Assembly (NCBI RefSeq): GCF_002752165.1
Contig: NZ_MOMB01000003.1
Coordinates: 1-64,000, forward strand
DNA from: Erwinia sp. OLFS4
GTDB lineage: Bacteria; Pseudomonadota; Gammaproteobacteria; Enterobacterales; Enterobacteriaceae
Direction of reading: 5' to 3'
DNA: 64,000 nucleotides
The notes under the pieces are model-generated. The model ran no database searches. It was not told the origin of the DNA and worked only from the letters and a program-made list of their open reading frames with translations. Every line of letters starts with the position of its first letter. Position 1 is the first letter of the stretch. Below are positions 21,901 to 32,725 of the stretch, piece after piece. The translations under genes and the position numbers were made by a program.

Positions 21901-22831
21901 GGACGTTAACCTGCAATATTTGTATTATAATCCGCAGTGGCCTGCGGGGAATAATGAGGCCTCTCCATTGTTTGCGGTCGGTGACAGGGTTGATTTTAGT
22001 CGCTGGCCGGCACTACGAATTAACTGCCAGCAATGCTGGTTACGCGGCCAGAACTTTGGCCAGATTCAGGCGAGACTGGCACATAGTGCTGACACCCTGA
22101 CCCTCAGCCAGGGCATTATTGATACCGGGAAAGCGCGGTTGCAGATCAACGGTGAATGGGTCAATCGTCCGGAAAATCCGCGTACTTCACTGCAAGGTAA
22201 GCTCAGCGGTAAAAATATTAATGACGCGATTAACTGGTTCGGGGTTGACTCGCCCGTCCGTAATGCCTCTTTTAATATTGATTATGATTTGCACTGGCGC
22301 TCAGCCCCCTGGCAGCCTTCTGTGCCGACGCTGAGTGGCACAATAAAAACCCAACTGGGTAGTGGGGAGATCGCCGACGTCAGTACCGGCCGCGCCGGGC
22401 AAATCTTGCGTCTGTTTAGCGTTGATGCGTTGCTACGTAAGCTGCGGCTGGATTTCAGCGACTCTTTCAGTCAGGGCTTCTCTTTTGATGCGATCGACGG
22501 CAGCGCCTGGATTGAAAACGGGGTGATGCATACCAATAATCTGCTGGTTGACGGTCTGGAAGCGGATATTGCCATGCAGGGCAGCGTGGATCTGGTTAAG
22601 CGGCAGCTTAATATGGAAGCGGTTGTTGCCCCTGAAATTTCCACCACGGTCGGTGTGGCCACCGCCTTTGCGGTCAATCCGGTGGTGGGGGCTGCGGTGT
22701 TTGCCGCCAGCAAGGTGCTGGGACCGCTATGGAGTAAAATATCGGTGCTGCGTTATCACATCAGCGGCCCGCTTGATAAACCGAAAATTGATGAAATACT
22801 GCGTCAGAACCGGTCTGGTGAGGCGAAGTGA
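18992..22831 (+). CDS. yhdP: YhdP, AsmA-like envelope lipid-transport protein
   Basis: Very large (1279-residue) inner-membrane-anchored protein. It has one N-terminal membrane segment (about 7-28) and a long periplasmic beta-rich groove of the AsmA/TamB type. Family members bridge the periplasm and carry phospholipid toward the outer membrane, redundantly with TamB and YdbH. The GTG start follows AAGGAGAAGGG. The last 80 residues, with a hydrophobic stretch [20 protein letters not shown], are conserved. The next gene, tldD, starts 92 bases after the stop. Confidence 0.96.
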   Translation: MRQPPRILLLTCAAIIVIVALMVSALRLAMPMLNSWRQPILHTLSSLSGLQINASELNGRWENFGPSLTIHDVQVAMKDGGELKISRVNLALNIWQSLLHGHWQFRDLTFYQLNLKTNTPLTGGDDDTRHFQRDHINELFLRQFDHFILRDSQLSFPAPSGQRLTLAMPSLTWFNEENRHRAEGEVSLSSLNGQHGVLQVRMDLRDSNGLLNNGRIWMQADDVDVRPWLGQWIKDHTTLQKARFSLAAWVNLKDGDIYDGDLWLRRGGASWQGIGGVHTLQVDNQTAHFGRINSGWQLSLPQTHLMTDGKAWQQGRFDVLWQPENNFLPGPAHAEELRIRATKLDLASLEPLIPLVSRLSPQLMKNWQQLQPRGQLETLALDIPLSQPERTRFQARWKNLSWHAWQLLPEMQKLNGELSGSVANGQLYLSLPETTVNYQQMFKAPLQINAFSGRFNWQYGAQGLNLSGEDLDVQALALSAHGNFRFEQPTNGAPHLAILSGISVSDARQAWRYFPQPLMGKSLVDYLTAAIQGGNAENATLLFSGDPGQFPFKHHEGMFEVAVPLRNATFAFQPDWPAIANLAIDLDFINDGLWMNAPQAMLGKVQATNVSATIPDYSKERLLIDGDLRGQGADVSDYFNQSALREQLGTALKELPIGGEVSSRLHLDIPLDHRLGIVRATGDVMLQNNSLTIKPVGMTLNHLSGRFRFNNGSLDSEPMRADWLGQPLDIRFNTREGASNFTIGVDLAGNWQPGALAGLPPSLKSALKGSAAWQSKVAVDLPHQGHSSYKVSISSDLKGVSSYLPSPLDKKGDRAFPVEINASGDIHQLTVSGRAGRTQFFNSRWLLTKPLRIERGVWLTEAKAVPPLPASAGMVLNLPALDGDSWLSLLRSHNAATGSKYGSAASHSMLPATLPLPENLKVSTPLLKLAGQQWHALTTTFTRRSSAAWQVQAKGQEIDGTLLVAAEAPWDVNLQYLYYNPQWPAGNNEASPLFAVGDRVDFSRWPALRINCQQCWLRGQNFGQIQARLAHSADTLTLSQGIIDTGKARLQINGEWVNRPENPRTSLQGKLSGKNINDAINWFGVDSPVRNASFNIDYDLHWRSAPWQPSVPTLSGTIKTQLGSGEIADVSTGRAGQILRLFSVDALLRKLRLDFSDSFSQGFSFDAIDGSAWIENGVMHTNNLLVDGLEADIAMQGSVDLVKRQLNMEAVVAPEISTTVGVATAFAVNPVVGAAVFAASKVLGPLWSKISVLRYHISGPLDKPKIDEILRQNRSGEAK

Positions 22832-22923
22832 ATTTGACGTTGCCTGAGAATTGCCTCAGGCTAGACTGTAAGTTTTATTCTGTTATCCGCAGCGACGGAT
22901 GCGATACGCCAGAGCGAGAATTC

Positions 22924-24369
22924 ATGACTCTTAATATGGTAAGTGAGCAGTTACTATCTGCTAATAATATTAATCCACAAGACTTGTATACGCTGCTTAG
23001 TCAGCTTTGCGAGCGAAAAGTGGATTATGCCGACCTCTACTTTCAATCGAGCTTTCATGAGTCCTGGGTTCTTGAAGATCGTATTATTAAAGATGGTTCC
23101 TGGAATATCGACCAGGGCGTGGGCGTACGTGCCATCAGCGGTGAGAAAACCGGGTTCGCATATGCCGATCAAATCACCCTGAATGCCTTGCAGCAAAGTG
23201 CCACCGCGGCGCGTAGCATTGTGCGTGAAGCCGGAAGTGGTCAGGCCCATACGCTGGGCGCGGTGGTCAATCGCTCGCTTTATACCGCCCATAACCCGTT
23301 ACAAAGTTTGTCACGAGAGGAAAAAATTGCGCTGTTACATCGGGTTGATCAAGCCGCACGGGCGGCAGATCCCCGGGTTCAGGAGGTCAGCGCCAGTCTG
23401 AGCGGCGTTTATGAACAGATACTGGTTGCCGCTACCGATGGCACCCTGGCGGCGGATATTCGTCCGTTGGTACGCCTGTCAGTCAGTGTTCAGGTGGAGG
23501 AAAACGGTAAACGTGAACGCGGCAGTAGCGGTGGCGGTGGGCGAACCGGCTATGAGTTTTTTCTTGCCGATGAGACGGGTGAAGTCCGTGCCGACGCCTG
23601 GGCAAAAGAAGCGGTACGCATGGCACTGGTAAACCTTGAAGCGGTGGCCGCTCCTGCCGGTACCTTGCCCGTGGTGCTGGGCGCCGGCTGGCCTGGGGTC
23701 TTATTGCACGAAGCGGTCGGACACGGTCTGGAAGGTGACTTTAACCGCCGGGGAACCTCTGTATTCAGCGGTCAGATAGGACAGCAAGTCGCCTCTGCGC
23801 TCTGTACCGTCGTTGATGACGGTACACTGGCAGGCCTGCGCGGCTCGCTGGCGATCGACGACGAAGGCGTTCCCGGACAATATAACGTCCTGATTGAAAA
23901 TGGCATTCTCAAAGGCTACATGCAGGATAAGTTAAATGCCCGTCTGATGGGGATGAAACCAACCGGCAACGGCCGGCGTGAATCGTATGCGCATTTGCCA
24001 ATGCCACGCATGACGAATACTTATATGCTGGCCGGCCAATCCACCCGCGAGGAGATTATCGAAAGCGTGGATTATGGTCTGTATGCCCCTAACTTCGGCG
24101 GTGGTCAGGTGGATATCACCTCTGGCAAGTTTGTATTTTCCACGTCGGAAGCCTGGCTGATAGAAAAAGGCAAGGTGACCAGACCGGTAAAAGGCGCCAC
24201 GTTAATCGGTTCTGGTATTGAGGCGATGCAACAGATATCAATGGTGGGTAACGATCTGGCGCTGGATAAAGGGGTTGGCGTCTGTGGTAAAGAAGGGCAA
24301 AGTCTGCCGGTGGGCGTCGGTCAGCCCAGCCTGAAGCTGGATAAAATTACCGTCGGTGGCACGGCATAA
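22924..24369 (+). CDS. tldD: Metalloprotease TldD
   Basis: Forms the TldD/TldE zinc protease that degrades unfolded peptides and matures microcin B17-type peptides and CcdA. It has 481 residues, as in E. coli. The zinc and catalytic motif HEAVGH puts His262 and His266 in place. The start MTLNMVSEQ was chosen by family match; an in-frame start at 22828, overlapping the end of yhdP, would add 32 unmatched residues. The partner gene tldE (pmbA) is elsewhere, as in E. coli. Confidence 0.98.
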   Translation: MTLNMVSEQLLSANNINPQDLYTLLSQLCERKVDYADLYFQSSFHESWVLEDRIIKDGSWNIDQGVGVRAISGEKTGFAYADQITLNALQQSATAARSIVREAGSGQAHTLGAVVNRSLYTAHNPLQSLSREEKIALLHRVDQAARAADPRVQEVSASLSGVYEQILVAATDGTLAADIRPLVRLSVSVQVEENGKRERGSSGGGGRTGYEFFLADETGEVRADAWAKEAVRMALVNLEAVAAPAGTLPVVLGAGWPGVLLHEAVGHGLEGDFNRRGTSVFSGQIGQQVASALCTVVDDGTLAGLRGSLAIDDEGVPGQYNVLIENGILKGYMQDKLNARLMGMKPTGNGRRESYAHLPMPRMTNTYMLAGQSTREEIIESVDYGLYAPNFGGGQVDITSGKFVFSTSEAWLIEKGKVTRPVKGATLIGSGIEAMQQISMVGNDLALDKGVGVCGKEGQSLPVGVGQPSLKLDKITVGGTA

Positions 24370-24422
24370 CGCTGAGGAGCTTATGCGGTTGGTCTGGCGT
24401 TCAGCAGACCGAACGTCGGACG

Positions 24423-25343
24423 TTAACTTTGTTCGTGGTGCGCATGCCAGGTCCGGGACACGCTGTCGAAATATTCAGTCAGATAGTTAATACAGACCTG
24501 AACTTTCAGCGGCAGCTTGTCCTTTTCTGTGTAGACGGCGTAAACCGGTTTTGGCGCCGATTGATAACCATTAAACAGAATTTCGATGTCACCACTGTTA
24601 ATTTCATCAATGACCCACAGCATTGGGACATACGCAATACCCACGCCATTTTTTAGCCAGCGATTGAGCGTCAGCGGGTCGTTGGTTGCATAGCGACTTT
24701 GTGGTGACAGGCGCGACAGGGACCCTTCCGGCGACACTAATTCAAAGCTGTTATCCGGCCGCACACTGTATTCAAGCCAGGTGAAATTATTCAGGTCGCC
24801 CGGTTTTTCCGGGACGCCCTGTTCTGCCAGATAGCTACGTGCGGCACAAACCACCATTGGCATGCTGCCAAGGCGGCGTGAATAGGGGCTGGAGTCCTGC
24901 AAGGTGCCAACACGGATAACCAGATCGAGGCCATCGGTAATCAGGTCGGGTACCGGGTTACCGGTCAGCACATTGACCGTCAGACCAGGAAATTCTTTCA
25001 GCATTTCAGCCGTCATCATTGCCAGCACATTTTGTGCCATGGTGGTCGAACTGCCAATACGCAGAGTACCGACCGGCGTATTGTTGAAGGCATAAATTTG
25101 TTCATGCACCTGTTGCGCTTCTGCAAGCATACGACGACAGCCCTGATAATATATGCGTCCGGCTTCGGTCAGCCCGAGGCTGCGGGTGCTTCGATTCAGT
25201 ATATGTACTTGCAGCTCATTTTCCAGCTGCGAGACGATCTGGCTCACTGCGGAAACGCTAAGATTAAGCTGGCGTGCTGCGGCGGTGAATGACCCCATCT
25301 CCACAACCCTGGCGAAGACAGACATGCCTTTGAGTCTTTCCAT
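24423..25343 (-). CDS. aaeR: LysR-type regulator AaeR
   Basis: Transcription activator of the aromatic carboxylic acid efflux operon; in E. coli it responds to p-hydroxybenzoate. It has 306 residues, with a winged HTH at 1-60 (GSFTAAARQLNLSVSAVSQIV) and a periplasmic-binding-like effector domain from about 90. It is divergent from aaeX across 271 bases, the classic LysR arrangement. Confidence 0.96.
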   Translation of the reverse strand: MERLKGMSVFARVVEMGSFTAAARQLNLSVSAVSQIVSQLENELQVHILNRSTRSLGLTEAGRIYYQGCRRMLAEAQQVHEQIYAFNNTPVGTLRIGSSTTMAQNVLAMMTAEMLKEFPGLTVNVLTGNPVPDLITDGLDLVIRVGTLQDSSPYSRRLGSMPMVVCAARSYLAEQGVPEKPGDLNNFTWLEYSVRPDNSFELVSPEGSLSRLSPQSRYATNDPLTLNRWLKNGVGIAYVPMLWVIDEINSGDIEILFNGYQSAPKPVYAVYTEKDKLPLKVQVCINYLTEYFDSVSRTWHAHHEQS

Positions 25344-25361
25344 TATTCACTCTGGCTTAAA

Positions 25362-25377
25362 AGTGATTTAGATCACG
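25362..25377. promoter_or_regulatory. CRP-like palindrome in the aaeR-aaeX divergent region
   Basis: AGTGA-TTTAGA-TCACG matches the CRP consensus TGTGA-N6-TCACA at 8 of 10 positions. It lies 18 bases before the aaeR start codon. Binding is predicted, not shown; the position suggests an effect on aaeR rather than on aaeX, 240 bases away. Confidence 0.4.
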
Positions 25378-25614
25378 CGTAGTGGATTCAATATAGTAAA
25401 CCACGTTATTATGAGGTTTCTGGCAACAGCCCCTGACGCCATGATTCCTGAAAGCCGCTTTTTAGCGGCGTTATTTTCCACCGTGTTACTTAATGTTGAT
25501 AGTGTACCTATAGTCCGGCCATCAGCAAGCGGTTAACGGTGAGATAGCCAGAGCCTGAAGAGTTCTGACGGTTTATCAGGGGCAGTGCCAGGCTGTTTTT
25601 TTTAAGGACTAAAG

Positions 25615-25818
25615 ATGAGTGCGTTTCCGGTTATTGTCATATTTGGGCTGTCATTTCCACCCATATTTGTTGAAATTATTATCGCGTTGCTGTTGTTCTG
25701 GTTCGCCCGCCGCCTTTTGACGCCAACCGGCATCTATGATTTCGTCTGGCATCCTGCACTTTTCAATACAGCGCTCTATTGCTGTCTGTTTTATCTGGTA
25801 TCCCGCCTGTTCGTTTGA
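25615..25818 (+). CDS. aaeX: AaeX, small membrane protein of the aae efflux operon
   Basis: Small protein of 67 residues with two hydrophobic segments (about 5-30 and 45-65), matching AaeX (DUF1656). Equivalents accompany most AaeAB-type efflux pairs. Its precise role is unknown. An AAGGA ribosome site precedes the ATG; aaeA follows after 7 bases. Confidence 0.95.
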   Translation: MSAFPVIVIFGLSFPPIFVEIIIALLLFWFARRLLTPTGIYDFVWHPALFNTALYCCLFYLVSRLFV

Positions 25819-25825
25819 GGTCATA

Positions 25826-26758
25826 GTGAAAGCTCTAACTAGAAAAATTTCCCGTTTCGCCATTACTCTCGTGCTGGTCATTATTGCAGTGATGGTTATT
25901 TTCCGCGCCTGGGTGTTTTACACCGAGTCCCCCTGGACGCGCGATGCAAAATTCAGTGCCGATGTCGTGGCGATTGCTCCGGATGTGACGGGGCTGGTGA
26001 CACAGGTGAAGGTGAGTGATAATCAGCTTGTTAAACAAGGTGATGTGCTGTTTGTCATCGATAGGCCTCGTTATCAGAAAGCGCTGGAAGAAGACGAAGC
26101 CGACGTTGCCTATTATCAGGCGCTGGTTGCTGAAAAGCAGCGCGAGGCCGCACGTCGTAACCAGCTTGGTACCTCCGCGATGTCACGTGAAGCGATTGAC
26201 CAGGCAAATAATGATTTGCAGACCACGCAGCATCAGCTGGCGAAAGCCATTGCCGTCCGTGACCTGGCAAAGATTGACCTGGCCCGGACGATGGTCAGCG
26301 CACCGGCAGATGGTTGGGTGACCAACCTGAACGTATACACCGGTGAATTTATTACCCGCGGCTCTGCAGCGGTGGCGCTGGTTAAAGCCAATAGTTACTA
26401 CGTGCAGGCATATATGGAAGAGACTAAGCTTGCCGGCGTTCGACCTGGGTACCGTGCGGAGATTACGCCTCTTGGCAGTAATCAGACTCTGCACGGAACG
26501 GTGGAAAGTATTGCCGCCGGCGTGACTAACAGCAGCACCAGCGTGGACAGTAAAGGAATGGCTACCGTGGATTCTAATCTGGAATGGGTCCGGCTTGCAC
26601 AGCGCGTGCCGGTTCGTATCCGTCTCGACAGTCAGCCGGGAAATCTCTATCCGGCAGGGACCACCGCGACCGTGGTGGTGACCGGGAAGAAAGATCGCCA
26701 GCAGCATGAAATTTCACCGTTCATCAGGCTGGTGAACCGTGTGCGCGAATTCGGTTAA
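25826..26758 (+). CDS. aaeA: p-Hydroxybenzoic acid efflux subunit AaeA (membrane fusion protein)
   Basis: Periplasmic adaptor that links the AaeB pump to an outer-membrane channel for efflux of aromatic carboxylic acids. It has 310 residues: an N-terminal anchor (about 10-32), HlyD-like biotinyl/lipoyl halves around an alpha-helical hairpin (about 85-150), and a beta-barrel. The GTG start at 25826 follows GAGG at good spacing and gives the exact E. coli length. A longer frame opening at 25736 would overlap aaeX and is not used. Confidence 0.97.
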   Translation: MKALTRKISRFAITLVLVIIAVMVIFRAWVFYTESPWTRDAKFSADVVAIAPDVTGLVTQVKVSDNQLVKQGDVLFVIDRPRYQKALEEDEADVAYYQALVAEKQREAARRNQLGTSAMSREAIDQANNDLQTTQHQLAKAIAVRDLAKIDLARTMVSAPADGWVTNLNVYTGEFITRGSAAVALVKANSYYVQAYMEETKLAGVRPGYRAEITPLGSNQTLHGTVESIAAGVTNSSTSVDSKGMATVDSNLEWVRLAQRVPVRIRLDSQPGNLYPAGTTATVVVTGKKDRQQHEISPFIRLVNRVREFG

Positions 26759-26767
26759 GCGGCTGTG

Positions 26768-28726
26768 ATGTCCTGGCATAAGCTTCGCTTCCCGATAAAA
26801 CTGACGTTTGCTCTGGTTCTGGCGCTGACGATTGGTTTCCATTTTAATCTTGAAACGCCGCGCTGGGCGGTAATGACCGCCTGTATCGTTGCCGGCGGTA
26901 TGGCTTTTGTGGCGGGTGGCGATCCCTACTCCGGGGCACTTCGCTATCGCGGCATGCTGCGTATTATAGGCACTTTTATTGGCTGTATTGCGGCACTGAC
27001 GATAATGATTGCCACTATCCGCGCACCGGCGCTGATGCTGCTTTTGTGCTGTATCTGGGCCGGTATCTGTGTCTGGCTCTCTTCACTGGTGCGTATTGAA
27101 AACTCTTACGCGCTGGCACTGGCCGGTTATACCGCCTTTATTATTGTTGTCAGTGTTGATGCACAAGGTTCGCTGCTGCTGGCGCCACAGTTTGCCGTTG
27201 AACGCTGCAGCGAAATTATTATCGGTATTGTCTGTGCGGTACTGGCGGATCTGCTGTTTTCACCGCGATCGATTAAAAGTGAGATCGATCGGGAGGCAGA
27301 ACAGCTATTGATTGAACATTACCGTCTGATGCAGCTGTGTATTGCGCATGAAGATCGGGAGGCGGTTGATAAATCCTGGGCGGCACTGGTGCGGCGTACC
27401 ACGGCATTAAACAGCATGCGTAATAATCTGATGATGGAGTCATCACGCTGGCAGCGGGTAAACCGCCGCCTGAAAGTGATGAATTCACTGTCACTGATGC
27501 TGATAACCCAGGCCGGTGAGACCTTTCTGATTCAGAACTCCAGCAGTACCTATATTGCGGCGCAATTTCGCGTCTTTTTTGATAAACCGGTAGAAAGCGC
27601 GCTGGAGGTCCGTCGGCGTCTTAAACTGCTGCGCCGCGCTATTACCGCAGGCGGCAGTAAAAATGCACCGGAAACCATCAGTAACTGGGTAGGTACTGCC
27701 TCCCGTTATGCATTACTGATGAAAGGGGTGCATACCAATTCCAGTATCAGCCGTGTTGAAGAAGATGTCATAGACGCGGAGGTGGTCATCAAAGCGCGGT
27801 CGGCTGAAACGCACCACGCAATGATTAATGGCATCCGTACGTTTGTGGCAACGGCGGCGGGCTCGCTGTTCTGGCTGTGGACCGGCTGGAGCTCTGGCAG
27901 CGGATGTATGGTGATGCTGGCGGTGATTACCGCACTGGCCATGCGCACGCCCAATCCACTGATGATGGCAAAGGATTTTCTCTATGGTATGACCGTGGCA
28001 TTGCCGCTCGGATTGTTGTACTACGCGGTGGTTCTGCCCGCAACTCAGCAGAGTATGCTATTACTCTGCATTGCCCTTGGGGTGATGGCTTTTATCGGCG
28101 GCATACTGATTCAGCGCCGGCAGACCGGTACACTTGGTGCGTTAGTCGGGACCATTAACTTACTGGTACTGGATAATCCGATGTCTTTTAATATCAGTGC
28201 GTTTCTGGATAACGCCCTCGGCCAGATGATTGGCTGCTTTTTAGCGCTGATGGTCATTTTGTTAATTCGTGATAATTCCCGCGCCCGTACCGGCCGTAAA
28301 TTACTCAACCGGCTGATGTACGCCGCCGTGTCGGCGATGACAACCAATATGGTCCGTCGGCAGGAAAACCATTTGCCGGCACTTTATCAACAGCTATTTT
28401 TATTACTGAATCTGTTTCCTGGTGATATTGCTAAATACCGTATCGGCCTGACTCTGATTATCTGCCATCAGCGTTTGCGCAATGCTGACGTGCCGGTTAA
28501 CGCTGATTTATCCGCTTTTCATAAGCAGTTGCGACACTCGGCAGATCAGGTTATTGCCGCCCACAGCGATAGCCGCCGCCGGATTCACTTTCGGCATCTG
28601 CTTGAGCAGCTGGATGTGTATCAGCAAAAGCTGGCGCAATATGATGCACCTGTCAGTGTGACAGAAGCGGTGTCACGGATGATCATGATGCTGAAAAAAT
28701 ACCAGCATGCACTTGTGCAGATATAA
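26768..28726 (+). CDS. aaeB: p-Hydroxybenzoic acid efflux subunit AaeB (FUSC family)
   Basis: Inner-membrane pump of the aromatic acid exporter family; in E. coli it acts as a metabolic relief valve for hydroxybenzoates. It has 652 residues with two hydrophobic clusters (about 10-165 and 360-500) and soluble domains between and after them. ATG 26768 was chosen; an adjacent GTG at 26765 would add one residue. There is no strong ribosome site, but the gap to aaeA is only 9 bases, so coupling is likely. Confidence 0.97.
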   Translation: MSWHKLRFPIKLTFALVLALTIGFHFNLETPRWAVMTACIVAGGMAFVAGGDPYSGALRYRGMLRIIGTFIGCIAALTIMIATIRAPALMLLLCCIWAGICVWLSSLVRIENSYALALAGYTAFIIVVSVDAQGSLLLAPQFAVERCSEIIIGIVCAVLADLLFSPRSIKSEIDREAEQLLIEHYRLMQLCIAHEDREAVDKSWAALVRRTTALNSMRNNLMMESSRWQRVNRRLKVMNSLSLMLITQAGETFLIQNSSSTYIAAQFRVFFDKPVESALEVRRRLKLLRRAITAGGSKNAPETISNWVGTASRYALLMKGVHTNSSISRVEEDVIDAEVVIKARSAETHHAMINGIRTFVATAAGSLFWLWTGWSSGSGCMVMLAVITALAMRTPNPLMMAKDFLYGMTVALPLGLLYYAVVLPATQQSMLLLCIALGVMAFIGGILIQRRQTGTLGALVGTINLLVLDNPMSFNISAFLDNALGQMIGCFLALMVILLIRDNSRARTGRKLLNRLMYAAVSAMTTNMVRRQENHLPALYQQLFLLLNLFPGDIAKYRIGLTLIICHQRLRNADVPVNADLSAFHKQLRHSADQVIAAHSDSRRRIHFRHLLEQLDVYQQKLAQYDAPVSVTEAVSRMIMMLKKYQHALVQI

Positions 28727-28837
28727 CATCGGGTGGCGTTGCCTGGCGGCTCACTAAAGCGCCGCAGGCCCGCAGAGCGAAGCAGAATTGCCATCTATAC
28801 TTACACTTCAGGATGCCGACATAACTGGAGGACAATA

Positions 28838-30295
28838 ATGATGAATATGCAGACTCTGCAGCAAAACACGCTGTTTTGTACGGGCTATCTGGTTAATGGC
28901 CAGTGGCAAAGCCTCAACGATAAATTCGACGTCTATAATCCCGCCACCGGTGAGGTCATTGCGCAGGTTGCGCGCGCCGGAAAACGCGAAACGGAAGCGG
29001 CCATCGACGCTGCCCATCGCGCATTCCCCGACTGGCGGGCTCGCACCGCAAAATCTCGCTCAGACATTCTTTACCGCTGGTATCAGCTGATACTGGAACA
29101 TAAAAGCTGGCTGGCAACACTGATGACCGCAGAGCAGGGTAAACCGCTGAAGGAAGCTGAAGGTGAAGTCGAGTATGCCGCCAGTTTTATTCAATGGTTC
29201 GCCGAACAGGCAAAACGCGCCAATGGTGAAATTATTCCACCGGCAAAACCAGGCAGCCGGATCTTCGCGACCCGGGAACCGATTGGTGTGGTTGCCGCCA
29301 TTACTCCCTGGAATTTCCCGATGGCGATGCTGACGCGTAAACTTGGTCCGGCGCTGGCTGCGGGCTGTACCGGCATTATCAAACCGGCGAATAATACGCC
29401 GCTAAGTGCGTTTGCTCTGCTGGAACTGGCAAAAAAAGCCGGGCTGCCTGATGGTGTGCTTAATGCGGTGGCGGGTGATACTTCGGCGATCAGTGAAGCC
29501 ATTATGGCCAGTCAGGCGGTGCGCAAAATTTCGTTTACCGGTTCAACCCAGGTCGGGAAATTGCTGATGCGTAATGCGGCCGAAACGATGAAAAAGGTTT
29601 CGATGGAGCTGGGGGGCAACGCACCTTACATTGTGTTTGACGATGCCGATGTGGATGCTGCTGTTAAAGGCGCCATTGCCAATAAGTTTCGCAATGCGGG
29701 ACAGGTTTGTGTCAGCGTTAACCGGTTCTATATTCACAGTCGTGTCTATGATCGTTTTGTGCGTCAGCTTTCTGATGAGGTGAATAAGCTGAAAGTTGGC
29801 AATGGCATGGAAGAAGGGGTGGTTGTTGGTCCGCTGATTGATGAAAGTGCCGTTAAGAAAGTGGCAGAGCATGTCAAAGATGCGCTGGAGAAAGGTGGGC
29901 GTATCACTGCGGGTGGCGATCATCATCCCCTGGGCGGTAATTTCTGGCAGCCTACGGTGATTGCTGATGCCAACGAAACAATGAAACTGGCGAAGGAAGA
30001 AACGTTCGGACCGGTGGCAGCCTGTTTTCGCTTTGACAGTGAAGCAGAGGTGATTCAGCGGGCTAACGACACCGAATTTGGACTTGCCGCCTATTTCTAT
30101 ACGCAAAATTTGCAGCGGGTTTTCCGGGTGTCCGCCGCCCTTGAAAGCGGCATGGTCGGGATTAATGAATGTGCGGTGTCCACCGAGCTGGCGCCGTTTG
30201 GTGGCGTGAAAGAGTCTGGCTTAGGGCGCGAGGGGTCCGTGCTTGGACTGGAGGAGTTTCTTGAAGTAAAGGCCTTGCACCTCGGTGGACTGTAA
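28838..30295 (+). CDS. NAD(P)-dependent aldehyde dehydrogenase, succinate-semialdehyde dehydrogenase type
   Basis: 485-residue aldehyde dehydrogenase closest in my recall to GabD. The NAD-binding ITPWNFPMAM, catalytic Glu257 in MELGGN and nucleophile Cys291 in GQVCVS are all present, with the usual 34-residue spacing. The TRK and NRF segments that carry the carboxylate-binding arginines of succinate-semialdehyde dehydrogenases are kept. The C-terminal active-site loop reads NECAVSTELAPFGG, against NTGIISNEVAPFGG in GabD, so the aldehyde may differ. The start follows CTGGAGGAC. It sits between aaeB and yhcO, which are adjacent in E. coli, and so is an insertion relative to K-12. A role in aromatic or amine catabolism is inference. 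Confidence 0.9.
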   Translation: MMNMQTLQQNTLFCTGYLVNGQWQSLNDKFDVYNPATGEVIAQVARAGKRETEAAIDAAHRAFPDWRARTAKSRSDILYRWYQLILEHKSWLATLMTAEQGKPLKEAEGEVEYAASFIQWFAEQAKRANGEIIPPAKPGSRIFATREPIGVVAAITPWNFPMAMLTRKLGPALAAGCTGIIKPANNTPLSAFALLELAKKAGLPDGVLNAVAGDTSAISEAIMASQAVRKISFTGSTQVGKLLMRNAAETMKKVSMELGGNAPYIVFDDADVDAAVKGAIANKFRNAGQVCVSVNRFYIHSRVYDRFVRQLSDEVNKLKVGNGMEEGVVVGPLIDESAVKKVAEHVKDALEKGGRITAGGDHHPLGGNFWQPTVIADANETMKLAKEETFGPVAACFRFDSEAEVIQRANDTEFGLAAYFYTQNLQRVFRVSAALESGMVGINECAVSTELAPFGGVKESGLGREGSVLGLEEFLEVKALHLGGL

Positions 30296-30340
30296 CCATC
30301 GGGCGGTCTGAGCGCCCTTATCTGGTCGGGAAAAGTCAGT

Positions 30341-30610
30341 ATGAGACGAGAAGTTTTTGATTTTAACGAAATCGTGGACCAGGCCCATTTTTATCGTCAG
30401 TTCAGCGCCCGATTTTCTCTGACCGATAAGCCGGTATCCGATCTGGACAGTTTGTGGGAAGTGGTGACCGCCTCGAAACTACCGCTTCCGCTGGAGATTG
30501 TTTTTAGCAATCTGGGCAGCGGGCAAAAACGCCGTTATGGCGCACTGATTCTGCTATTTGATGAAGCAGAAGAGGAGCTGGAAGGTCAGCTGCGATTTAA
30601 CCTTCACTGA
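30341..30610 (+). CDS. yhcO: Barstar-family protein YhcO
   Basis: 89-residue protein of the barstar (ribonuclease inhibitor) fold, matching E. coli YhcO including the LDSLWEVV and [14 protein letters not shown] segments. No barnase-like ribonuclease gene lies nearby, so its target is unknown. The ribosome site is weak. Confidence 0.92.
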   Translation: MRREVFDFNEIVDQAHFYRQFSARFSLTDKPVSDLDSLWEVVTASKLPLPLEIVFSNLGSGQKRRYGALILLFDEAEEELEGQLRFNLH

Positions 30611-30614
30611 GAGC

Positions 30615-30642
30615 AAAAAAATGACCCCGGATTGCGGGGTCA
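30615..30642 (-). terminator. Intrinsic terminator of the yhcN-family genes
   Basis: TGACCCCG and CGGGGTCA form an 8-bp stem around a 5-base loop. On the minus strand the hairpin is followed by seven T. It lies in the convergent gap between yhcO and the YhcN-family paralogue. Confidence 0.87.
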
Positions 30643-30783
30643 GCCACGGTGATACAGATTGAGCGCGTGAATAACTCACCAGATGTGGGCATCATGGTCG
30701 TGGTAATAATTCATTTTTTCGGTTCAGAGCAGGCTGCGGGTATCTTTCACCGGATAACATAAGGCGGCCTGCCTGAGCTTGAT

Positions 30784-31053
30784 TTATTTATAGATTTCAG
30801 CCGTGGCATGGTAGTTGCCATTGGTGTAGGCCTCGATGACACGATATTTGCTGGCACCCTGCGTATCGGCTTTTCGCGACAGATTCTGACGGATTGTCAT
30901 TGGCGAGCTGTCCAGACCGCTTACGCTAATAACGCCAACAGGCTGCAAATTTTGCTGGCGAGCGACGTCGCTGGTCACCAGTTGGGCGGCGCTGACGCCA
31001 AATGTCAAAGCACAAGCCAGACCTGCGAGCGTCATTGTTAATTTGGTTTTCAT
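30784..31053 (-). CDS. YhcN/BhsA-family (DUF1471) periplasmic protein, paralogue of yhcN
   Basis: 89-residue secreted protein. Signal peptide at 1-23 (cleavage near VSAAQ), then a single DUF1471 domain ending in the family signature YRVIEA ... YHATAEIYK. Members in E. coli (YhcN, BhsA, McbA) are induced by acid, peroxide or metal and affect biofilm; no enzymatic function is known. It follows yhcN by 85 bases and is clearly related to it, so a local duplication is likely. AGGAG precedes the ATG. Confidence 0.9.
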   Translation of the reverse strand: MKTKLTMTLAGLACALTFGVSAAQLVTSDVARQQNLQPVGVISVSGLDSSPMTIRQNLSRKADTQGASKYRVIEAYTNGNYHATAEIYK

Positions 31054-31138
31054 GATGTTTGCTCCTGTTTTCAGTAACCGGCTGAGGTTTTACCGGTTGG
31101 TGATCGGTTAACTGACTGCAATGAAAATGCTGGCGCTT

Positions 31139-31402
31139 TTACCGGTAAAGTTCGGCCGTGGCATGCCAGTTACCGGCTTCACGGGCTTCAATTACCCGGT
31201 ATGCAGAAGCGCCTTGCGCGGCCGCTTTTGAGTCCAGGGCGCTGTGCAGGTCCATCGGAGAACCACCAACGACGCTTACGCTAACAACCCCTGCCGGGTG
31301 GAGATTTCTCGCCTGTTCACTGCTCACTGAATCTGCGGCAAAAATGCTAAAGGAAAGCACAGAAAGCAGGCTGACAGTGGCGATGGTAGTAGTAATGCGC
31401 AT
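31139..31402 (-). CDS. yhcN: YhcN, DUF1471 stress-related periplasmic protein
   Basis: 87 residues with a signal peptide (1-22, cleavage after IFA) and a DUF1471 domain. It is the true positional and sequence match to E. coli YhcN (same length, shared LSVLSF ... FAADS and NWHATAELY), which supports survival under cytoplasmic acid and peroxide stress. An intact CRP consensus palindrome lies 40 bases upstream. The tandem relative downstream may share the same transcript. Confidence 0.94.
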   Translation of the reverse strand: MRITTTIATVSLLSVLSFSIFAADSVSSEQARNLHPAGVVSVSVVGGSPMDLHSALDSKAAAQGASAYRVIEAREAGNWHATAELYR

Positions 31403-31441
31403 GTTTTATTCCTCGTCTGATGTTTTATTTTATTTGTTGGG

Positions 31442-31457
31442 TGTGATTTACATCACA
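31442..31457. promoter_or_regulatory. Perfect CRP consensus palindrome upstream of yhcN
   Basis: TGTGA-TTTACA-TCACA matches both consensus CRP half-sites at all ten positions with the correct 6-base spacer. A minus-strand TATAAT (31468-31463) lies just upstream of it, so CRP bound here would overlap the transcript start and could repress; a start further downstream would be activated. The related FNR consensus is matched less well. Confidence 0.65.
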
Positions 31458-31830
31458 AAATAATTATAGATCTGGTTACGGGGAAGATTAATAGTAGGCT
31501 AATAATCTTTTTGCGGGATTTCATGGAGGTTGAAGGCATTTTTATAACTTAAGGTTATAAAAAAGGGATAAAAAGAGAACTTTATTTGTTAATTTTCTGT
31601 AAAATCATTGAATTAGTGTAATTTAGCGATTAGTGCGGGATTTTATGGTGGATTACATCGCTCTTGTAATAAAGCTGGTTCTTAATTCTGATTTTGTGGC
31701 GGCTGATTGGTTTTTTATTTTACTATGCCCGGCTGTAGCGTAGCGGCGAAACGCTGCCGTTACCTCCGGCATGCTAATGACTAAAACATGCATAACTGTG
31801 CCGGGCCATGCCGGGTCGCCACTCGCGGGT
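31458..31830. other. Intergenic stretch yhcN-argR
   Basis: AT-rich in 31460-31720, then GC-rich. No gene was seen. A GCCCGGC near 31727 and a GCCGGGC near 31800 could pair at long range downstream of argR, but no clean terminator with a T run was found for argR. Confidence 0.35.

Positions 31831-32725
<895 letters not shown>

Noticed and set aside
24389-24412. GGTCTG/CAGACC hairpin between tldD and aaeR as a terminator
   Set aside because: 6-bp stem without a T run on either strand.
25736-25825. Longer N-terminus for AaeA
   Set aside because: Would overlap aaeX; the GTG at 25826 has a good ribosome site and gives the known length.
29543-30106. 187-codon frame antisense to the aldehyde dehydrogenase
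   Set aside because: Overlaps conserved catalytic-domain codons; no promoter or ribosome site seen.
30296-30340. Possible terminator between the aldehyde dehydrogenase and yhcO
   Set aside because: The GGGCG/CGCCC stem is only 5 bp and is followed by TTATC, too weak to call.
31640-31830. Terminator for argR
   Set aside because: Only direct or distant GC repeats are present; no compact hairpin with a T tract.
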